A stretch of DNA of 64,000 bases from Ficedula albicollis (taxonomy: Eukaryota; Chordata; Aves; Passeriformes; Muscicapidae). The stretch spans positions 4,470,961 through 4,534,960 of the forward strand of contig NC_021692.1 of the NCBI RefSeq assembly GCF_000247815.1, read 5' to 3'. A program made the position numbers and the translations under genes. How positions within the stretch are numbered: the stretch's first letter is position 1; each line of letters starts with the position of its first letter. This document shows, one piece after another, positions 25,776 through 38,290 of this stretch. The notes under the pieces were generated by a model. It was given only the letters and a program-made list of their open reading frames with translations, made no database searches and was not told the DNA's origin.

Positions 25776-28700
25776 CCAGCTCCAAATCCCCACCTCCCAC
25801 CCCACAGAGCTCATCCCAAGGCAGCAATTCCCACTCCAATCACCTCAGAGATCAGCTCTGTCCCAGCCACAGGCAGGTTCTGTGCCCCCACCCAGGGCAC
25901 TGCCTTCCTTCAACCTCCACTTTTCCCATTGGACAAACCCCCCAAGGATGATATTTTCTGTTTTTCCCCCAGCACCTGCGGTAGCACGTTCAGCCTGCCC
26001 TGATAACAGCTTATCTCCATCACACTTATCTCCATCCCAGGTTATCTCCATCCCAGCCCACAGCTCGGGCCTCCCAGCAGGACAGATGCCTGGCAGTTGA
26101 CTGAAAGCTGATTCCTGTCAGGAGCTATTTTCTCCCCCAGACAGAGGAGACATTGTGCCCCTTGGTGCTCGAGTGTGGCCCTGGCTACTGCCAAAAGACC
26201 ACCTTTTTGTTTTTTTTTCTTTCCTTCCCTGAGACAAAACAGAATCCCCCTGCTGTCAGCTCTATCTGGAGCTGCTGAAAGGGGATGTATAAGCCCAGTA
26301 ATGCTGCTGGGGAGATAACTGTCAAACAGCATGAAAACCCCTGCCTGTCTGCCCACGGAGGGACTCAAGCTCCATGGAGCCTACAACTCAATGCTCAACA
26401 GCTCCTGGCATCTGTGAGGTCTCTTTCTTAGCTGCCTTTTAATGCTCTGGTGAAAGGAAACACTGTGGGATTCAGAACCTGCCTCTGCTCACCCAACTGG
26501 GCCACTGGGTGGTTGCTGGAGATGTGGAAATGAGCATTGTTAGTTACCCTTGGAAGGGGAAATTGGAGGAAAACAGGGAGCTCTGCTGCACACAGCAGGG
26601 ATGTGAACCAGATTTTCAACCTGCTTTACAGTGCTGGGCTGGGAAAACAGATAAAAGTAATAGTGAATGTGTACCAGAGGCACGAGAACAGCACTGAGCT
26701 GCTGAGAGTCACCAAAGGCTTTTGCCACTGCAGTCATTCAAAAACCGCACACAAAGCAGTTTGCACCCACATCAGAATACAAACTGTGATGGAAGTATAC
26801 AAAAAAGTTGTAGAGGTACTTAAAAAAGGATTAAATGTGGGACTGATGAACATAAAACCCCCCAAATTACATTGTTTGTAGTTTTACTCTAGAAACAGGG
26901 AAACCAGAGTTTCCCTCTGAAAGCCACAGCAGTCAGGAGCCAATCCCCACATTTCTCCACCCAAAAGCACCTTCTGGGCAGTGGCTCATTGGGATGAGCT
27001 CCCACAGCTCCTTTAGTGGTGTCAGGAGCTCAGAACCCCTCTGTGATCTCCAGCTCTGGTTCAGGGGGCTCAGTCACCACCACATCTGACAAACCCTACA
27101 GGCTTCAATTTGCAAGACACAAAACAATCCCTTGCACAAACAAGCACATTGGAAACAGCAGGCAATGGGAAAGAAGTTTAAAAGATGGCAAAAAAAGTGA
27201 AATCCAATTAAAAAATCCTCCAAACCCCATCCATTTCACAACATTGAAAATATTAAGTTGATGAAGTTGCATAACACATAAGAAGAATGCTCCTCATTTT
27301 TATGCAGTATTTGGGAATGAAGAGAAAGCAAATTTCATCAGCATAAGGAAAATACTTTAATGTCCAGCCCTTAAAATCCTGAGTATCAGAGTAAGCTGGT
27401 CCAGATTTGATGATGTTTGCCCTCTTAAAAAACTCTCTGCAAAATCAAAGCCTTTAGGGCAGCCCAAGGTCAAGTTCAAAATTACTGGTTGGTAGCAACT
27501 TCCCCAAACCATCCATATCTACCTCTGTAAATCCAGGTATTTTATATATGTGTGTGTATATATACATTTATTCAATGTAAAATTTCTGGCTAAGCATGTC
27601 TTAATGTCTGTGGGGATCCTCCTGGAATGAGAGAGTTTCATCAGGCTGAAAGGGCTGGGGAAGGAAACATCTCCCAGCTGTTCTAACCCAGCCAGAGAGT
27701 TCTTTGGAAACTGCTAAAAGGAAAGTGCAAATTGGAATCAGGGCCCAGCACACGATAAAACTGCTGCTGCAACTGTCCCCGTGCAGCCCTCAATCCAGCC
27801 AGTGATTCATCAGATACCTTCTTTTTGTTTTCATAAATGATAAGTAAATCCACTTAGTTTGTGTGAGTTGTGCCTGCAGGGATTCCCTCTGCCTCACCCC
27901 TGTGCTGGGGTGGCAGCGAGCCAGCACGAGCCAAGCTGCATTTCCCAGCTTGTGTCAGCTTGTCTGTTTATTTCTTTTCTTGGGGGGGCAAAAAAACAGA
28001 GAAGATCAGCCTAGAAGGAATTGCTGGTTTCATTGTTTAGTCCTGCTTTTCCTGCACTTAACCACAATATCAGCATCAAAGCATCCCCTGATAGGGAAAT
28101 ACAAACTCCCATCTCCAGTTCAGCCAAGAGCAGCAAGCACCACTCTCCCTGGATGAAAAGAACAATCTTCACTCACATTTCATGCATAAAAAAGTAGCTG
28201 AAATTACAGATTTTTATATATTTACAAGTCTAATAGTGTAGAAGCCACTTTAGAGCATATCAGCTACAATAACAGAAGCAGAACTTTGGAGATTTGGTGT
28301 GAAAATTTGGATTTGGCAAGAGGAAAGCTTGGATTGGGCTGAGAAATGGCTTTTGGACATCACAGGACGTCACATTCCTGCACAGCTGGCAAAGGGCTGC
28401 AAAAACACTGTGAAAAGCTCCTGATTTGAAGACTCCAGAATTGTTTTTTCACTGCCACTGATCAAGGCACGAGACCCCACTCAGCTTTAGGACTCCAGTC
28501 CTTGCTCCATAAGCTCCACAACCCCACATACCAATTAGAACAATTACCCTGGAGACCTGGCTGCTGCCATTAGGAGAGATGGAATCCCAGTTCCTGCTCA
28601 GTTCCCAGTTCAGAGGGGAGAAGTGGCACAAAACCCCTCACCTGGGGCACTGCCACCTTCCAGTATTCCCTGATCAACCCCCAGACACTGATCCCCACCC

Positions 28701-28984
28701 CAGAACACGAACCCAGGGTGCTGCAGCTCTCTGTGTCACCCCAGCCATGAAAAAACACCAAAACACAAATCCCTGTTGAATTTAAAAATCTCTTCAGCTG
28801 CGAGACTGAAAGCAAAACTAACGAGCGTCAACAACCAATCATTTCTCTAAAATACAAACCCTCAGGGCCAAGAGGCCATAAATTGTGCAATAATCAGAAG
28901 GATCCACTTTTTAGCAGAGGCACCTCTGCCAGCCTGGCTGCCTTTGATCAGAAATATTCGTGGGGAGAGGAGAAACCCAAAAGT
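25776..28984. other. Non-coding DNA, no gene recognised
   Basis: Unique sequence. At 25995-26055 the phrase TTATCTCCATC recurs three times at 15-16 bp spacing, and GATAAG-type motifs (TTATC) cluster there. A TATATGTGTGTGTATATATA tract lies at about 27543. No exon or transposon is recognised. Confidence 0.4.
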
Positions 28985-29345
28985 GTGAATTAATGGCTGG
29001 GCGCTCCGTGGCCAGGCCAGGGAGCTGCAGTTTGGCTCCAGCCCGGCCCTGTGTATGAGGAGAGTGTTATCTAAACCTCTAGGACGACTATAAAATATCT
29101 TAACAGCTTCTGCTGCTTAGCTGGGAGCAGGGCTCCCAGTATCTAATATGAAACAAGTGGGGCAGGCTGTGAAAGGCAGCTCTATATTCGGAGGCCACAG
29201 CGGCTGGAAGCTATGGGGTCGTCTCAGAAGCTCTCAATTGTTTTTAAATTCTGTTTTTACAAGGAGCGTGAGATTTATAGGCTCTTGAGGGGAAGAAAAT
29301 GATGTAACTTGAGTAAATCAACAGGCCATTTATTCCTGGCCCTGT
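28985..29345. promoter_or_regulatory. Candidate conserved non-coding regulatory block
   Basis: Motif-dense unique DNA: AATTAATGGCTGGGCGC, GTGTTATCTAAACC, GGACGACTATAAAATATC, TCTATATTCGGAGG, CTCAATTGTTTTTAAATTC and AATGATGTAACTTG. Several CpGs are kept. No credible exon. Confidence 0.35.
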
Positions 29346-30090
29346 TTCCTCTCTGTCACTGAGCTCTGGAACGAGCCCCCAAGCACTCCCTCTTCAAAAC
29401 AAGAGCAGCCCAGGCTGCAGAGACCTTGCAGGGACAGTTAAAGGCACAGCTCCTTCCTTCCCTCTCTGGCTGAGCTGGGGCCAGCCCAGGCACCCCCAGG
29501 GTGAGGGCACCCCGGGCAGGATGTGCTCCCACCCCAAAGAAACACCAGGCACCTGCAGCTGCTCCCTGGAGCTGGCACGAGCAGGGGCAGGGCTGCTCCA
29601 GCAGGGATCTGCAGCTGGGAGAGGGTGAACCCCAGAATTTGGAGTGCTTGGTGAGAACATCCCCCCAAAGCAGAGTGTGGGAAACAGGGTGAGCCCAGCA
29701 ATGGGGAGGGAAGGGGAGGTGAATTTTTTTTCCCCTGTTTTTCCCTCTCACATCGTGGTTTGTGTGTGATGATGCATCAGCTCATTATCAGCATTTTCCA
29801 AAGTGCTCCTAAACCTTCACTGCTGCTCAGTGACCCCCAGCTCATGGAGTGAGATCTCCTGAACAGCAACCCAGCACTGGAAGAGTGGGATGATTCTCCT
29901 TGCAGGGAATTCCCACCCAAGGGCCTGCTGCGATCTCCTCAGGTTTCTTCCCAGATGAAAATGTGCCATAAAAAGTGAGAAGCCTGAGCACCCAGGAATT
30001 CCCACTGGAAGCAGTTCCAGTAGCCACTGCTGGGCTGGGGCTGGCCCAGCTGCGTGCTGAGGGGTCTCAGGGTGTCTGAGCATCCTCACT
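29346..30090. other. Non-coding DNA
   Basis: GC-richer unique sequence. No gene or element is recognised. Confidence 0.4.
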
Positions 30091-31262
<1,172 letters not shown>

Positions 31263-31639
31263 TTAATCTTTGCGCTCTTCAAATTTCGACCCTCGTTACC
31301 ACCCCTCACCTGTTCCCTTCCCCTTGACCAGAGAGGGAAATTTTGGGTGGAAAACCCCCCATTTGCTGGATCTCCTGTGCCAACAGAGACCTTCACTCCC
31401 CCTCCTCTCCTTTCCCAGTGCTCTGCCTATTCACAGAGCCCCAAACTTTTGTTTCCTGCTGACACCCAGCTGCCTCTGAGGCTCTGCTGCAGCAAGAGGG
31501 GCAATTGCAGTGCTCAGGTCAGGCAGCCGGGCTGACCCCTCACCTTTGACAGTGATCTTTATCTAGACTCCATCTTAATTATTTATCTCAGGAAGGTCAG
31601 AAAGAAAATGCCTCTCTCAGGACCCCCACTGCTCCAAGC
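31263..31639. other. Non-coding DNA
   Basis: Unique sequence. TTAATTATTTATCTC at 31576 marks the approach to the next block. No gene is recognised. Confidence 0.4.
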
Positions 31640-32090
31640 CTGCAGAACTTGTTAAAATGCGAGTTCTTTGAGGAAGGTAATTCAAGCAAGCAGCGGAGAA
31701 ACTGCTGCATCACTTTTATACCCGTTAGGAGATGTTTAGGAAATTGCTCTCAGCTCACAATTATCATTTTCAAACCCAGCAATTGTGGAGGTTTCCTCAT
31801 AAAACCCAGACTCAGAAGGGCCACAAGAGCTTTGCTAACGAGACGTGAAAGATTTTACATCGTTAATGCGGTTTTGCCTGGAAGTTTAGCAAACACAAAA
31901 ACCTCAGAGACAATAAAACTTAAAACCTCTTGGAAAACACAGGTAACGGGTATATCAAGAATTCTGCAGGATTGCAGCAGTCTTAAAGCTTCAAGCATTT
32001 TAAGAAAAGTTTTAATGAAGTTATTAAAAATGCAACACTCTGTCCCCCCTGCAACGGTGTTTCCCAGCATAATTTAAGAAAAGCCACACA
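31640..32090. promoter_or_regulatory. Candidate conserved non-coding regulatory block
   Basis: AT-rich, CpG-retaining unique DNA: TACCCGTTAGG, CACAATTATCATTTTC, GCTAACGAGACGTG, ACATCGTTAATGCGG, GACAATAAAAC, GGTAACGGGTATATC. A 142-codon frame spans it but shows no domain and is probably chance. Confidence 0.35.
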
Positions 32091-32289
32091 CACAATAAAA
32101 GGAAGAAAAAGGGGGAAAAAAAGCTTGTAGTAAAAAACTGGGGTATAATTTTCTTCAATCAACTCCAGCTCATGACTGCAATTACCCCAAATCTCTCTGA
32201 ACCTTGCTGTGATACACCAGGGACAGGTCTTGGAGCCTCTGTGGGTGGCAACCTTTCATCTGCCTCTCAAACTGTTCTTTATTGTAAGG
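32091..32289. other. Non-coding DNA
   Basis: Includes a GAAGAAAAAGGGGGAAAAAA purine tract. No gene is recognised. Confidence 0.4.
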
Positions 32290-32770
32290 TTTCAAATTAG
32301 TGCTAGCAGCAATGAGCAAATTTGATAATTCGATCTCAAATTAGTTAATGTAATGTGCCAGGAACCACTAACTAAGGCTCTGCAAAGATGAAAATCTATC
32401 TCTGCCTGCTCTGGGATGCAAAGTTAACCAGCCTGACAGTTCGGATTTGAAAAGTTGCTCTTTATTTTAATTAAAACGAAATTCTGCTTTCAAACGCCGC
32501 CCCCTACCCCTTTTCTCTCCCCACGGTGTGTTTGCCTCATTCTGCACGGCAAAGCAGGCTATGGACACACGGGGCACACACTCTCCTGTGATCCAGAAAC
32601 TGTGCCTGACCCAGAGAGCTGCGAGTTGGGTGGAAATCATTAGGATCGTGTGTTCCGATGGAGCCTTTGGAGATAACAAAGTTAACCGGGGATCTGTTTC
32701 CATGGCAGCTTTCAACGAAACGAGCCCGTGATTCACACTGCAGATCCTTATCTCCACTTTAGCCAAACTC
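32290..32770. promoter_or_regulatory. Candidate conserved non-coding regulatory block
   Basis: It combines AATTAGTTAATGTAATG, TTTTAATTAAAACG, AACGCCGCCCCC, AAATCATTAGGATCG, GGAGATAACAAAGTTAACC and TCAACGAAACGAGCC. Motif density and retained CpGs resemble the other candidate blocks. No exon evidence. Confidence 0.38.
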
Positions 32771-32802
32771 ATTTACTCGTTTGTTCTGGGAATCACGCTA
32801 AA

Positions 32803-32998
32803 ATATATATATGTATATATAAAAAAACTAACCAAAAAACAGAAACAAAAACAAAAAAAAAACCCAAAACAAAAAAGGGAAAAAACAAAAACCAAAAAAC
32901 AACAACAACAAAGAAACCAAACCAAACAAACCAAACCAAATCAAACCAAATCAAACCAAAAACCCCAAAAAACCCAACAACCCCAAAACCCACCCAGA
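32803..32998. repeat. A-rich / (CAAA)n low-complexity tract
   Basis: A TATATATATGTATATATA start is followed by about 170 bp of AAAAC, CCAAA and CAACAA repeats with no G-rich content. Simple sequence, possibly from a decayed poly-A tail. Confidence 0.9.
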
Positions 32999-34549
32999 CA
33001 TTGAGTTTTCCAGTGATTTTTATGTTTGGAAGGTTGGGACTGTGAAGGAATTTTGCTACGCATTTACTTGTCTTTAAAATTAGGGCAAAAAAAAATCAAG
33101 TTTGATCTTTAAGTGATTTTGTCTTGGGGGAACTTCTTCTCTCCCACCTCTGCACCCACTTTTTCTTTTCAGGGCAATTAAAGGAGCCCCAGGGCTCCCA
33201 GCACTCCTGGAGCATTTGGCCCCTGCTTCAGTGCCCTTTTCTGCTGATCCCCTTCAGATTTCCATTCCCTGGAAAAGCTGTTATCCCCCTTCACCAAATA
33301 AAAACGTCATTATTCAGACAAAGTGAGATATTAAACAAGGCAGTTGGTGGGAGCCCCAGGTGGGAGTGTCTCAAAGCCACTGGGAAGTAAAAGTATGGGA
33401 CAATCATGTTTTAGAGCCCTCTCTGAAAAGGATTTCTGCCATTTTAAAATACATTTTTCATTCAGTTAAAAATATTCATTAGAATTTAGCAAATTTGTGA
33501 CCAGCTTCAGCCTCCTGAACAGAACTTTTTGGCTTATAAACAGATTTTAACATTAAAAAAAAAGTCATCACCACCTGCAGGACCTGCCAGCCTGTCTGGA
33601 CTAGATGAGCACAAGTGGTATAAAAAGTGTGCACAACTTTCCAAAATCCCAGACACTGTGGTTGGGCTGGCATGTGATTTGGTTCTTCCCCAGAGGTTAT
33701 TCTAAATTAGAGCACGGGTCCCTGCCTGCACTGGACTGGCATTAACTGGCACATTGACTCAATTACACTTATTCTAACAGTAAAAATTACATCTGAACAC
33801 TGACAAAATGTGAAATAACACAGATGAGTGAGGATCCGCTGCAGGGAACAAACTCCCCATACAAAATCTCCTTCAGTTTGGGGTTTGGTCAGGATAGAAG
33901 GAGCCTTGATGGAGGGAAAAAAGTGAAGGGACTTTGAATTCCTAACCCAGGGGGAAAAAGTGGAGGGACTTTGAATTCCTAACGCAGCAGTTCTGCAGGG
34001 CTCAGGGGTGACCCAGCCCAGCCTCCCCCAGGGAATTGCTGCCTGCAGTGGAATCACTGCAGCTCTCCTTCGCTGGGCAATTTGCTTTAAACTCCAAGGA
34101 GCAAATTCTGGAGGTTCCAGTGGAATGAAGGGCTGGGAAGGGTTTGAAAAGAGTCCCTGTTGTGGCGGCCTCTGCACCTCAGTGGGAGCCGAGAGGCCTC
34201 AGGCCGGAGCCAAGTGACAGATGATTCTCCCCTGAAATGTTTTCAGACGGAACAGAAGACGTTCTTTATCTGTGTGGTCTGAGCTCATTTACTCCAGGAG
34301 AAATCTCCAGCTCCTGCCCGACTGAAAGCCAGGTCTTGTTCTCCCATCTGATGGATGAATGGAATTCAGAAGTTTGATACTGTCCCCTGAGATGCCATTT
34401 AAATCCACAGATACATTCAGCCAGCAGGTAAAGTTAGAATGTCATTCCGCAGGCTCATCTCTCCCTCCCCGCCCCCTCCCCTCACACAGGAGCCTGTCTT
34501 CACTTTTTCTTGCTGCCACGAATCCCAGCACCTTTCAAAGGAGATGCCA
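32999..34549. other. Non-coding DNA
   Basis: Unique sequence. A 37-bp local duplication around AGTGRAGGGACTTTGAATTC lies at 33922 and 33959. No gene is recognised. Confidence 0.4.
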
Positions 34550-34702
34550 GGAGCAGGGGGATGGCTCCAAACTGACAGACAGCAGGGTTACATCAGATAT
34601 GGCGGAAAAATTCTTCCCCAACTGACAGACAGCAGGGTTACATCAGATATGGTGGAAAAATTCTTCCCCATCAGGGTGATGAGGCCCTGGCACAGATTGC
34701 CC
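34550..34702 (+). mobile_element. CR1-type LINE fragment with 50-bp internal duplication (plus)
   Basis: GATGGCTCCAAACTGACAG starts the CR1-like stretch. The 50 bp at 34571-34620 are repeated at 34621-34670 with one C/T change in GATATGGYGGAAAAATTC. GAGGCCCTGGCACAG and GCCCAGAGAAG then follow and the copy stops before its 3' tail. Confidence 0.88.
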
Positions 34703-34706
34703 AGAG

Positions 34707-34985
34707 AAGTTTGGCAGAATAGTTTGGGTTGGAGGGGACCTTAAAGATCATCTCTTTCCACCCCTACCATGGGCACAGACACCTTCCACTCTCCCAGGTT
34801 GCTCCCAGCCCCATCCAACCTGGCCTGGGACACTTCCAGGGATCCAGGGGCAGCCACAGCTCCTCTGGGCACCCTGTGCCAGGGCCCCACCACCCTCACA
34901 GGGAAGGATTTCCTCCTTTTCTCCAACCTGAATTCCCCCTTTTCCAGTTTGCCAGACAAACTCACCCCCTTCCTAATAAACTTAC
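34707..34985 (-). mobile_element. CR1-type LINE 3' end (minus)
   Basis: It reads on + as AGAATAGTTTGGGTTGGAGG, GACCTTAAAGATCATCTC, ACACCTTCCACTCTCCC, CAACCTGGCCTGGGACAC, GGGCACCCTGTGCCAGGG and CACCCTCACAGGGAAGG. It abuts the plus copy directly, giving an inverted pair. Confidence 0.9.
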
Positions 34986-36013
34986 CCATCTCCATGAGAT
35001 CCAAACACAAATCCCAAGATCCATCCTAATCTTTGGCACAGTATTTCTGGCAGTTTGATTTATTTTGCCTGTGCTGCTGCTGCTGCTGCAGATTCAAAAC
35101 TTTGACATCAGAAGAATGCAGTGAAGCAGCAGCAGAACAGAAGGAAGTTTTCTCTCTTTTTTTCCTTCTTCTTTCTTTTTTTTTTTAAAGCAAATGACTC
35201 ATTTGCTGTATTGACATCCCCATGGATTCTTCCCCAGAACAGATTGTGCTCTGGAGGAACTGCTGAACTTGATATAAAAGAAATTCTTCCCAGTACAGCA
35301 ACATAGAGACCATGAGGGCCTTTTGCATCTGATTACCCACCAAAAATGTGCCCATTCAGCCCAGCCCCAGCCTGCACATTTCCCTGTGTTTCTGAGGTTA
35401 CCTCTGTTTATCACAAAAAGGGCTCCAAGACAGTCGGAGCTGCTACTGTTGTAATCCATCCAAGATGGATCGTGGAAAAAGCTGAAATAAAAGCCAAGCT
35501 TCCTGCCCCATGTGTCTGCCAGACTGCTGCAGAAAGGTCAGGGCCATCCTCACTGCAGACTGGTAATTGCAAAAAATGAAGGAGGTGAACCCTAACCAGG
35601 AGATCAAAGGAGGAGAGGGAAGGAGAGGTTTTACAGGGAGCAGACTGACTATGGGGCAAGACATTAGGGGAAAAGAAATATCTTGTACTAGGAAAAAGGG
35701 CAGGGTAATTAGCATTGCCTCCATGAATCAGCCAGATACCGAGGAAAACCCAGCAGATAACGAGACGTAATGGTCACCGGGCAGCTGCTTGTTCCCACTG
35801 AAGTAGAACATGGCCATGTTTTATTGAAGTAAATATTTTCTCTGAGTTGCAAGAGACAAATGATGGAAAGCTGGAGCTTGATTTGCCGGGAGAAAAACAG
35901 AATTGCAGCAAGATCAGGATCTTCAGAGTCCTTGGAATATTTTGGGCACAAACATTGGTGAGAACAACATTGTGTTGGGACACCCTGAGAGATTGTGGCA
36001 GCACTGACCCCAA
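34986..36013. other. Non-coding DNA
   Basis: Unique sequence with a (CTG)n-like GCTGCTGCTGCTGC at 35079 and a T-rich tract at 35155-35186. No gene is recognised. Confidence 0.4.
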
Positions 36014-36647
36014 ACCAGCCCTGCCTGATCCCAGCCCTGCCTGATCCCAGCTCTGCGTGATCCCAGCTCTGTGTGATCCCAACCCTGCCTGATCCCAGCT
36101 CTGCCTGATCCCAGCTCTGCCTGATCCCAGCTCTGTGTCATCCCAGCCCTGCCTGATCCCAGCTCTGTGTGATCCCAGCCCTGCCTGATCCCAGCCCTGT
36201 GTGATCCCAGCTCTGTGATCCCAGCTCTGTGTCATCCCAGCCCTGTGTGATCCCAGCTCTGTGTCATCCCAACCCTGCCTGATCCCAGTTCCCAGCCCTG
36301 CCTGATCCCAGCTCTGTGTGATCCCAGCTCTGTGTGATCCCAACCCTGCCTGATCCCAGCTCTGCCTGATCCCAGCTCTGTGTCATCCCAGCCCTGCCTG
36401 ATCCCAGCTCTGTGTGATCCCAGCTCTGTGTGATCCCAACCCTGCCTGATCCCAGCTCTGCCTGATCCCAGCTCTGTGTCATCCCAGCCCTGCCTGATCC
36501 CAGCTCTGTGTGATCCCAGCTCTGTGTGATCCCAACCCTGCCTGATCCCAGCTCTGCCTGATCCCAGCTCTGTGTCATCCCAGCCCTGCCTGATCCCAGC
36601 TCTGTGTGATCCCAGTCCTGCCTGATCCCAGTCCTGCCTGATCCCAC
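36014..36647. repeat. 16-bp minisatellite with 96-bp higher-order unit
   Basis: The monomer is of the type GCCTGATCCCAGCTCT, with variants GTGTGATCC..., GTGTCATCC... and CCAACCCT. The variant GTGTCATCCC recurs at 36380, 36476 and 36572, exactly 96 bp (six monomers) apart, so the right half is a higher-order array. The left half is a less ordered mix. The 140-190 codon frames on the minus strand are spurious. Confidence 0.95.
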
Positions 36648-37595
36648 ACTTCCCTGTCCCTCCCACCCCAGCAGCCTTGTTCTCTTCTGGAGCCAGAGAA
36701 GGAATCCAGTTTCATGCACCCTGTTTCCAGAAGAATAAACCAGAATTTGGCATGAGCAGAAAGCCCCCAAAGCCTAGTGCTCTCCTTCCAGCCCCTCCCT
36801 GTTCCCACCCAGGCAGTGCCGGCCCCTCTGCTGCTGCTCTGGTGATGCACATGCCCAGCGTCCCTCAGCCCAAATTCTTCTGCTTTTATTCCTCTTAAAA
36901 AGCTCAGAAATGCCTTCAAGGCAGAAAATTCTCCCCTCTCCCAAAGCAAGTCCAGCAGGGACTGCAGAGACAGTGCACAGTGCCTGCCTGCTCCGCCTAG
37001 GAGTTTGGAATTCCCTCATTGCAGTCTGTGTATTTCATAAACTAATCCATTGATGACATTTCCTATTTAAATGAACAAGATTATACAGCTAAACAATATT
37101 TTGCAAGCAAAATGGCCAATAAATCACGGCCTTTGGAAGTGCTAATGGTGCTCACATTTATTCCTATTAATGCTTCCTGGTTTTGAAAGCTGGGCCAATT
37201 CCAGAGATAATGTATTACAAACTTTCCTGCTGAAGGATTTGGGTTCCTCTAGGCTCCATTCCAGTTATAACTGGCAGCTAATACTTTCACACATTCACAA
37301 ATCCCCAACCCCTCCCCACGAGCAGAAGGGAGAGGAGAGGTTTTGGCTTGGGTCAGCACATTTGGGAGTGTTGCAGAAATGAATGGGAAGTGATGCAGTT
37401 CTCTTTGAACACTGGGCTCTTCATGAGTGCATGTTCAGCACCTTCCCCCCTCAGCCAGACAGGCCTACACATCTGCACACCTATGGAATGCCCCCAAAAC
37501 CCCAAAAACTGATGCACAGGCATGCAGCACTGCAGGTTTTCTCGCAGCCCTACAGAAGTGCCTGTAAAGGAGGGTCTGCTGTGCAAAGCAACTGA
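36648..37595. other. Non-coding DNA
   Basis: Unique sequence. 37015-37180 is AT-rich (TTTCATAAACTAATCC, GGCCAATAAATCACGG, ATTCCTATTAATGC) and could be regulatory. No gene is recognised. Confidence 0.4.
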
Positions 37596-38290
37596 GCTGT
37601 TCCCAGCAGAGCAGCTCTGCAGGGAAGGACCTGGGGGTGATGGAAAACTCAACGTGAGCCAGCAGTGCTGCCTGGCAGCACAGAACCCCCCGAGTCCTGG
37701 GCTGATCCCAGTGTGGGCAGCAGGTCCAGGGGGGAATTCTGCTCTGCTCTCCTGAGATCCCAGTTCTGGTGCCCCCAGCTAAGGACAGGGAGCTGGAGCA
37801 AGTCCAGAGGAGACCATGAGCTCACTAAAGGCACTGGGGCATCTTCCCTATGGAGCCAGGCTGGGAGAGCTGGGAATGTTCATCCTGGAGACATCACAGC
37901 ACCCTCCAGGGTCTGGAGGGGCTGCAGGGAACTGGAGAGGGGCTCTGCATCAGGAGCTGCAGGGACAGGACAAGGGGGAATGGGTTCAGACTGAAAGGGG
38001 GGAAGTCTAGGTGGGATATTGGGAAGGAATTCTTCCCTGTGAGGGTGGTGGGGCCCTGGCACAGGGTGCTCAGAGCAGCTGTGGCTGCCCCTGGATCCCT
38101 GGAAGTGTCCAAGACAGGATGCACAGAGCAGCTGTGGCTGCCCCTGGATCCCTGGAAGTGTCCAAGGCCAGCTTGGATGGGGCTGGGAGCAACCTGGGAC
38201 AGTGAAAGGTGCCCATGGCTGCAAATGGAACTGGATGAGCTTTGAGATCCCTTCCAAGCCAAACCATTCTATAATTCTGTGCTTTTATTA
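37596..38290 (+). mobile_element. Longest CR1-type LINE fragment (plus)
   Basis: CR1 landmarks run from GGACCTGGGGGTGATGG and TGAGCCAGCAGTGCTGCC, through CAAGTCCAGAGGAGACC, GGCTGGGAGAGCTGGG, GACTGAAAGGGGGGAAGTC, GATATTGGGAAGGAATTC and GTGGTGGGGCCCTGGCAC, to the tail AAACCATTCTATAATTCTG. About 53 bp around AGAGCAGCTGTGGCTGCC is duplicated inside (38072 and 38125). It includes the very end of the ancestral ORF region but no usable frame. Confidence 0.92.

Noticed and set aside
35774..36770. Repeat protein with WDQAGLGS-type motifs (140-190 codons)
   Set aside because: Direct translation of the 16-bp minisatellite; no start context, domain or conserved flanks.
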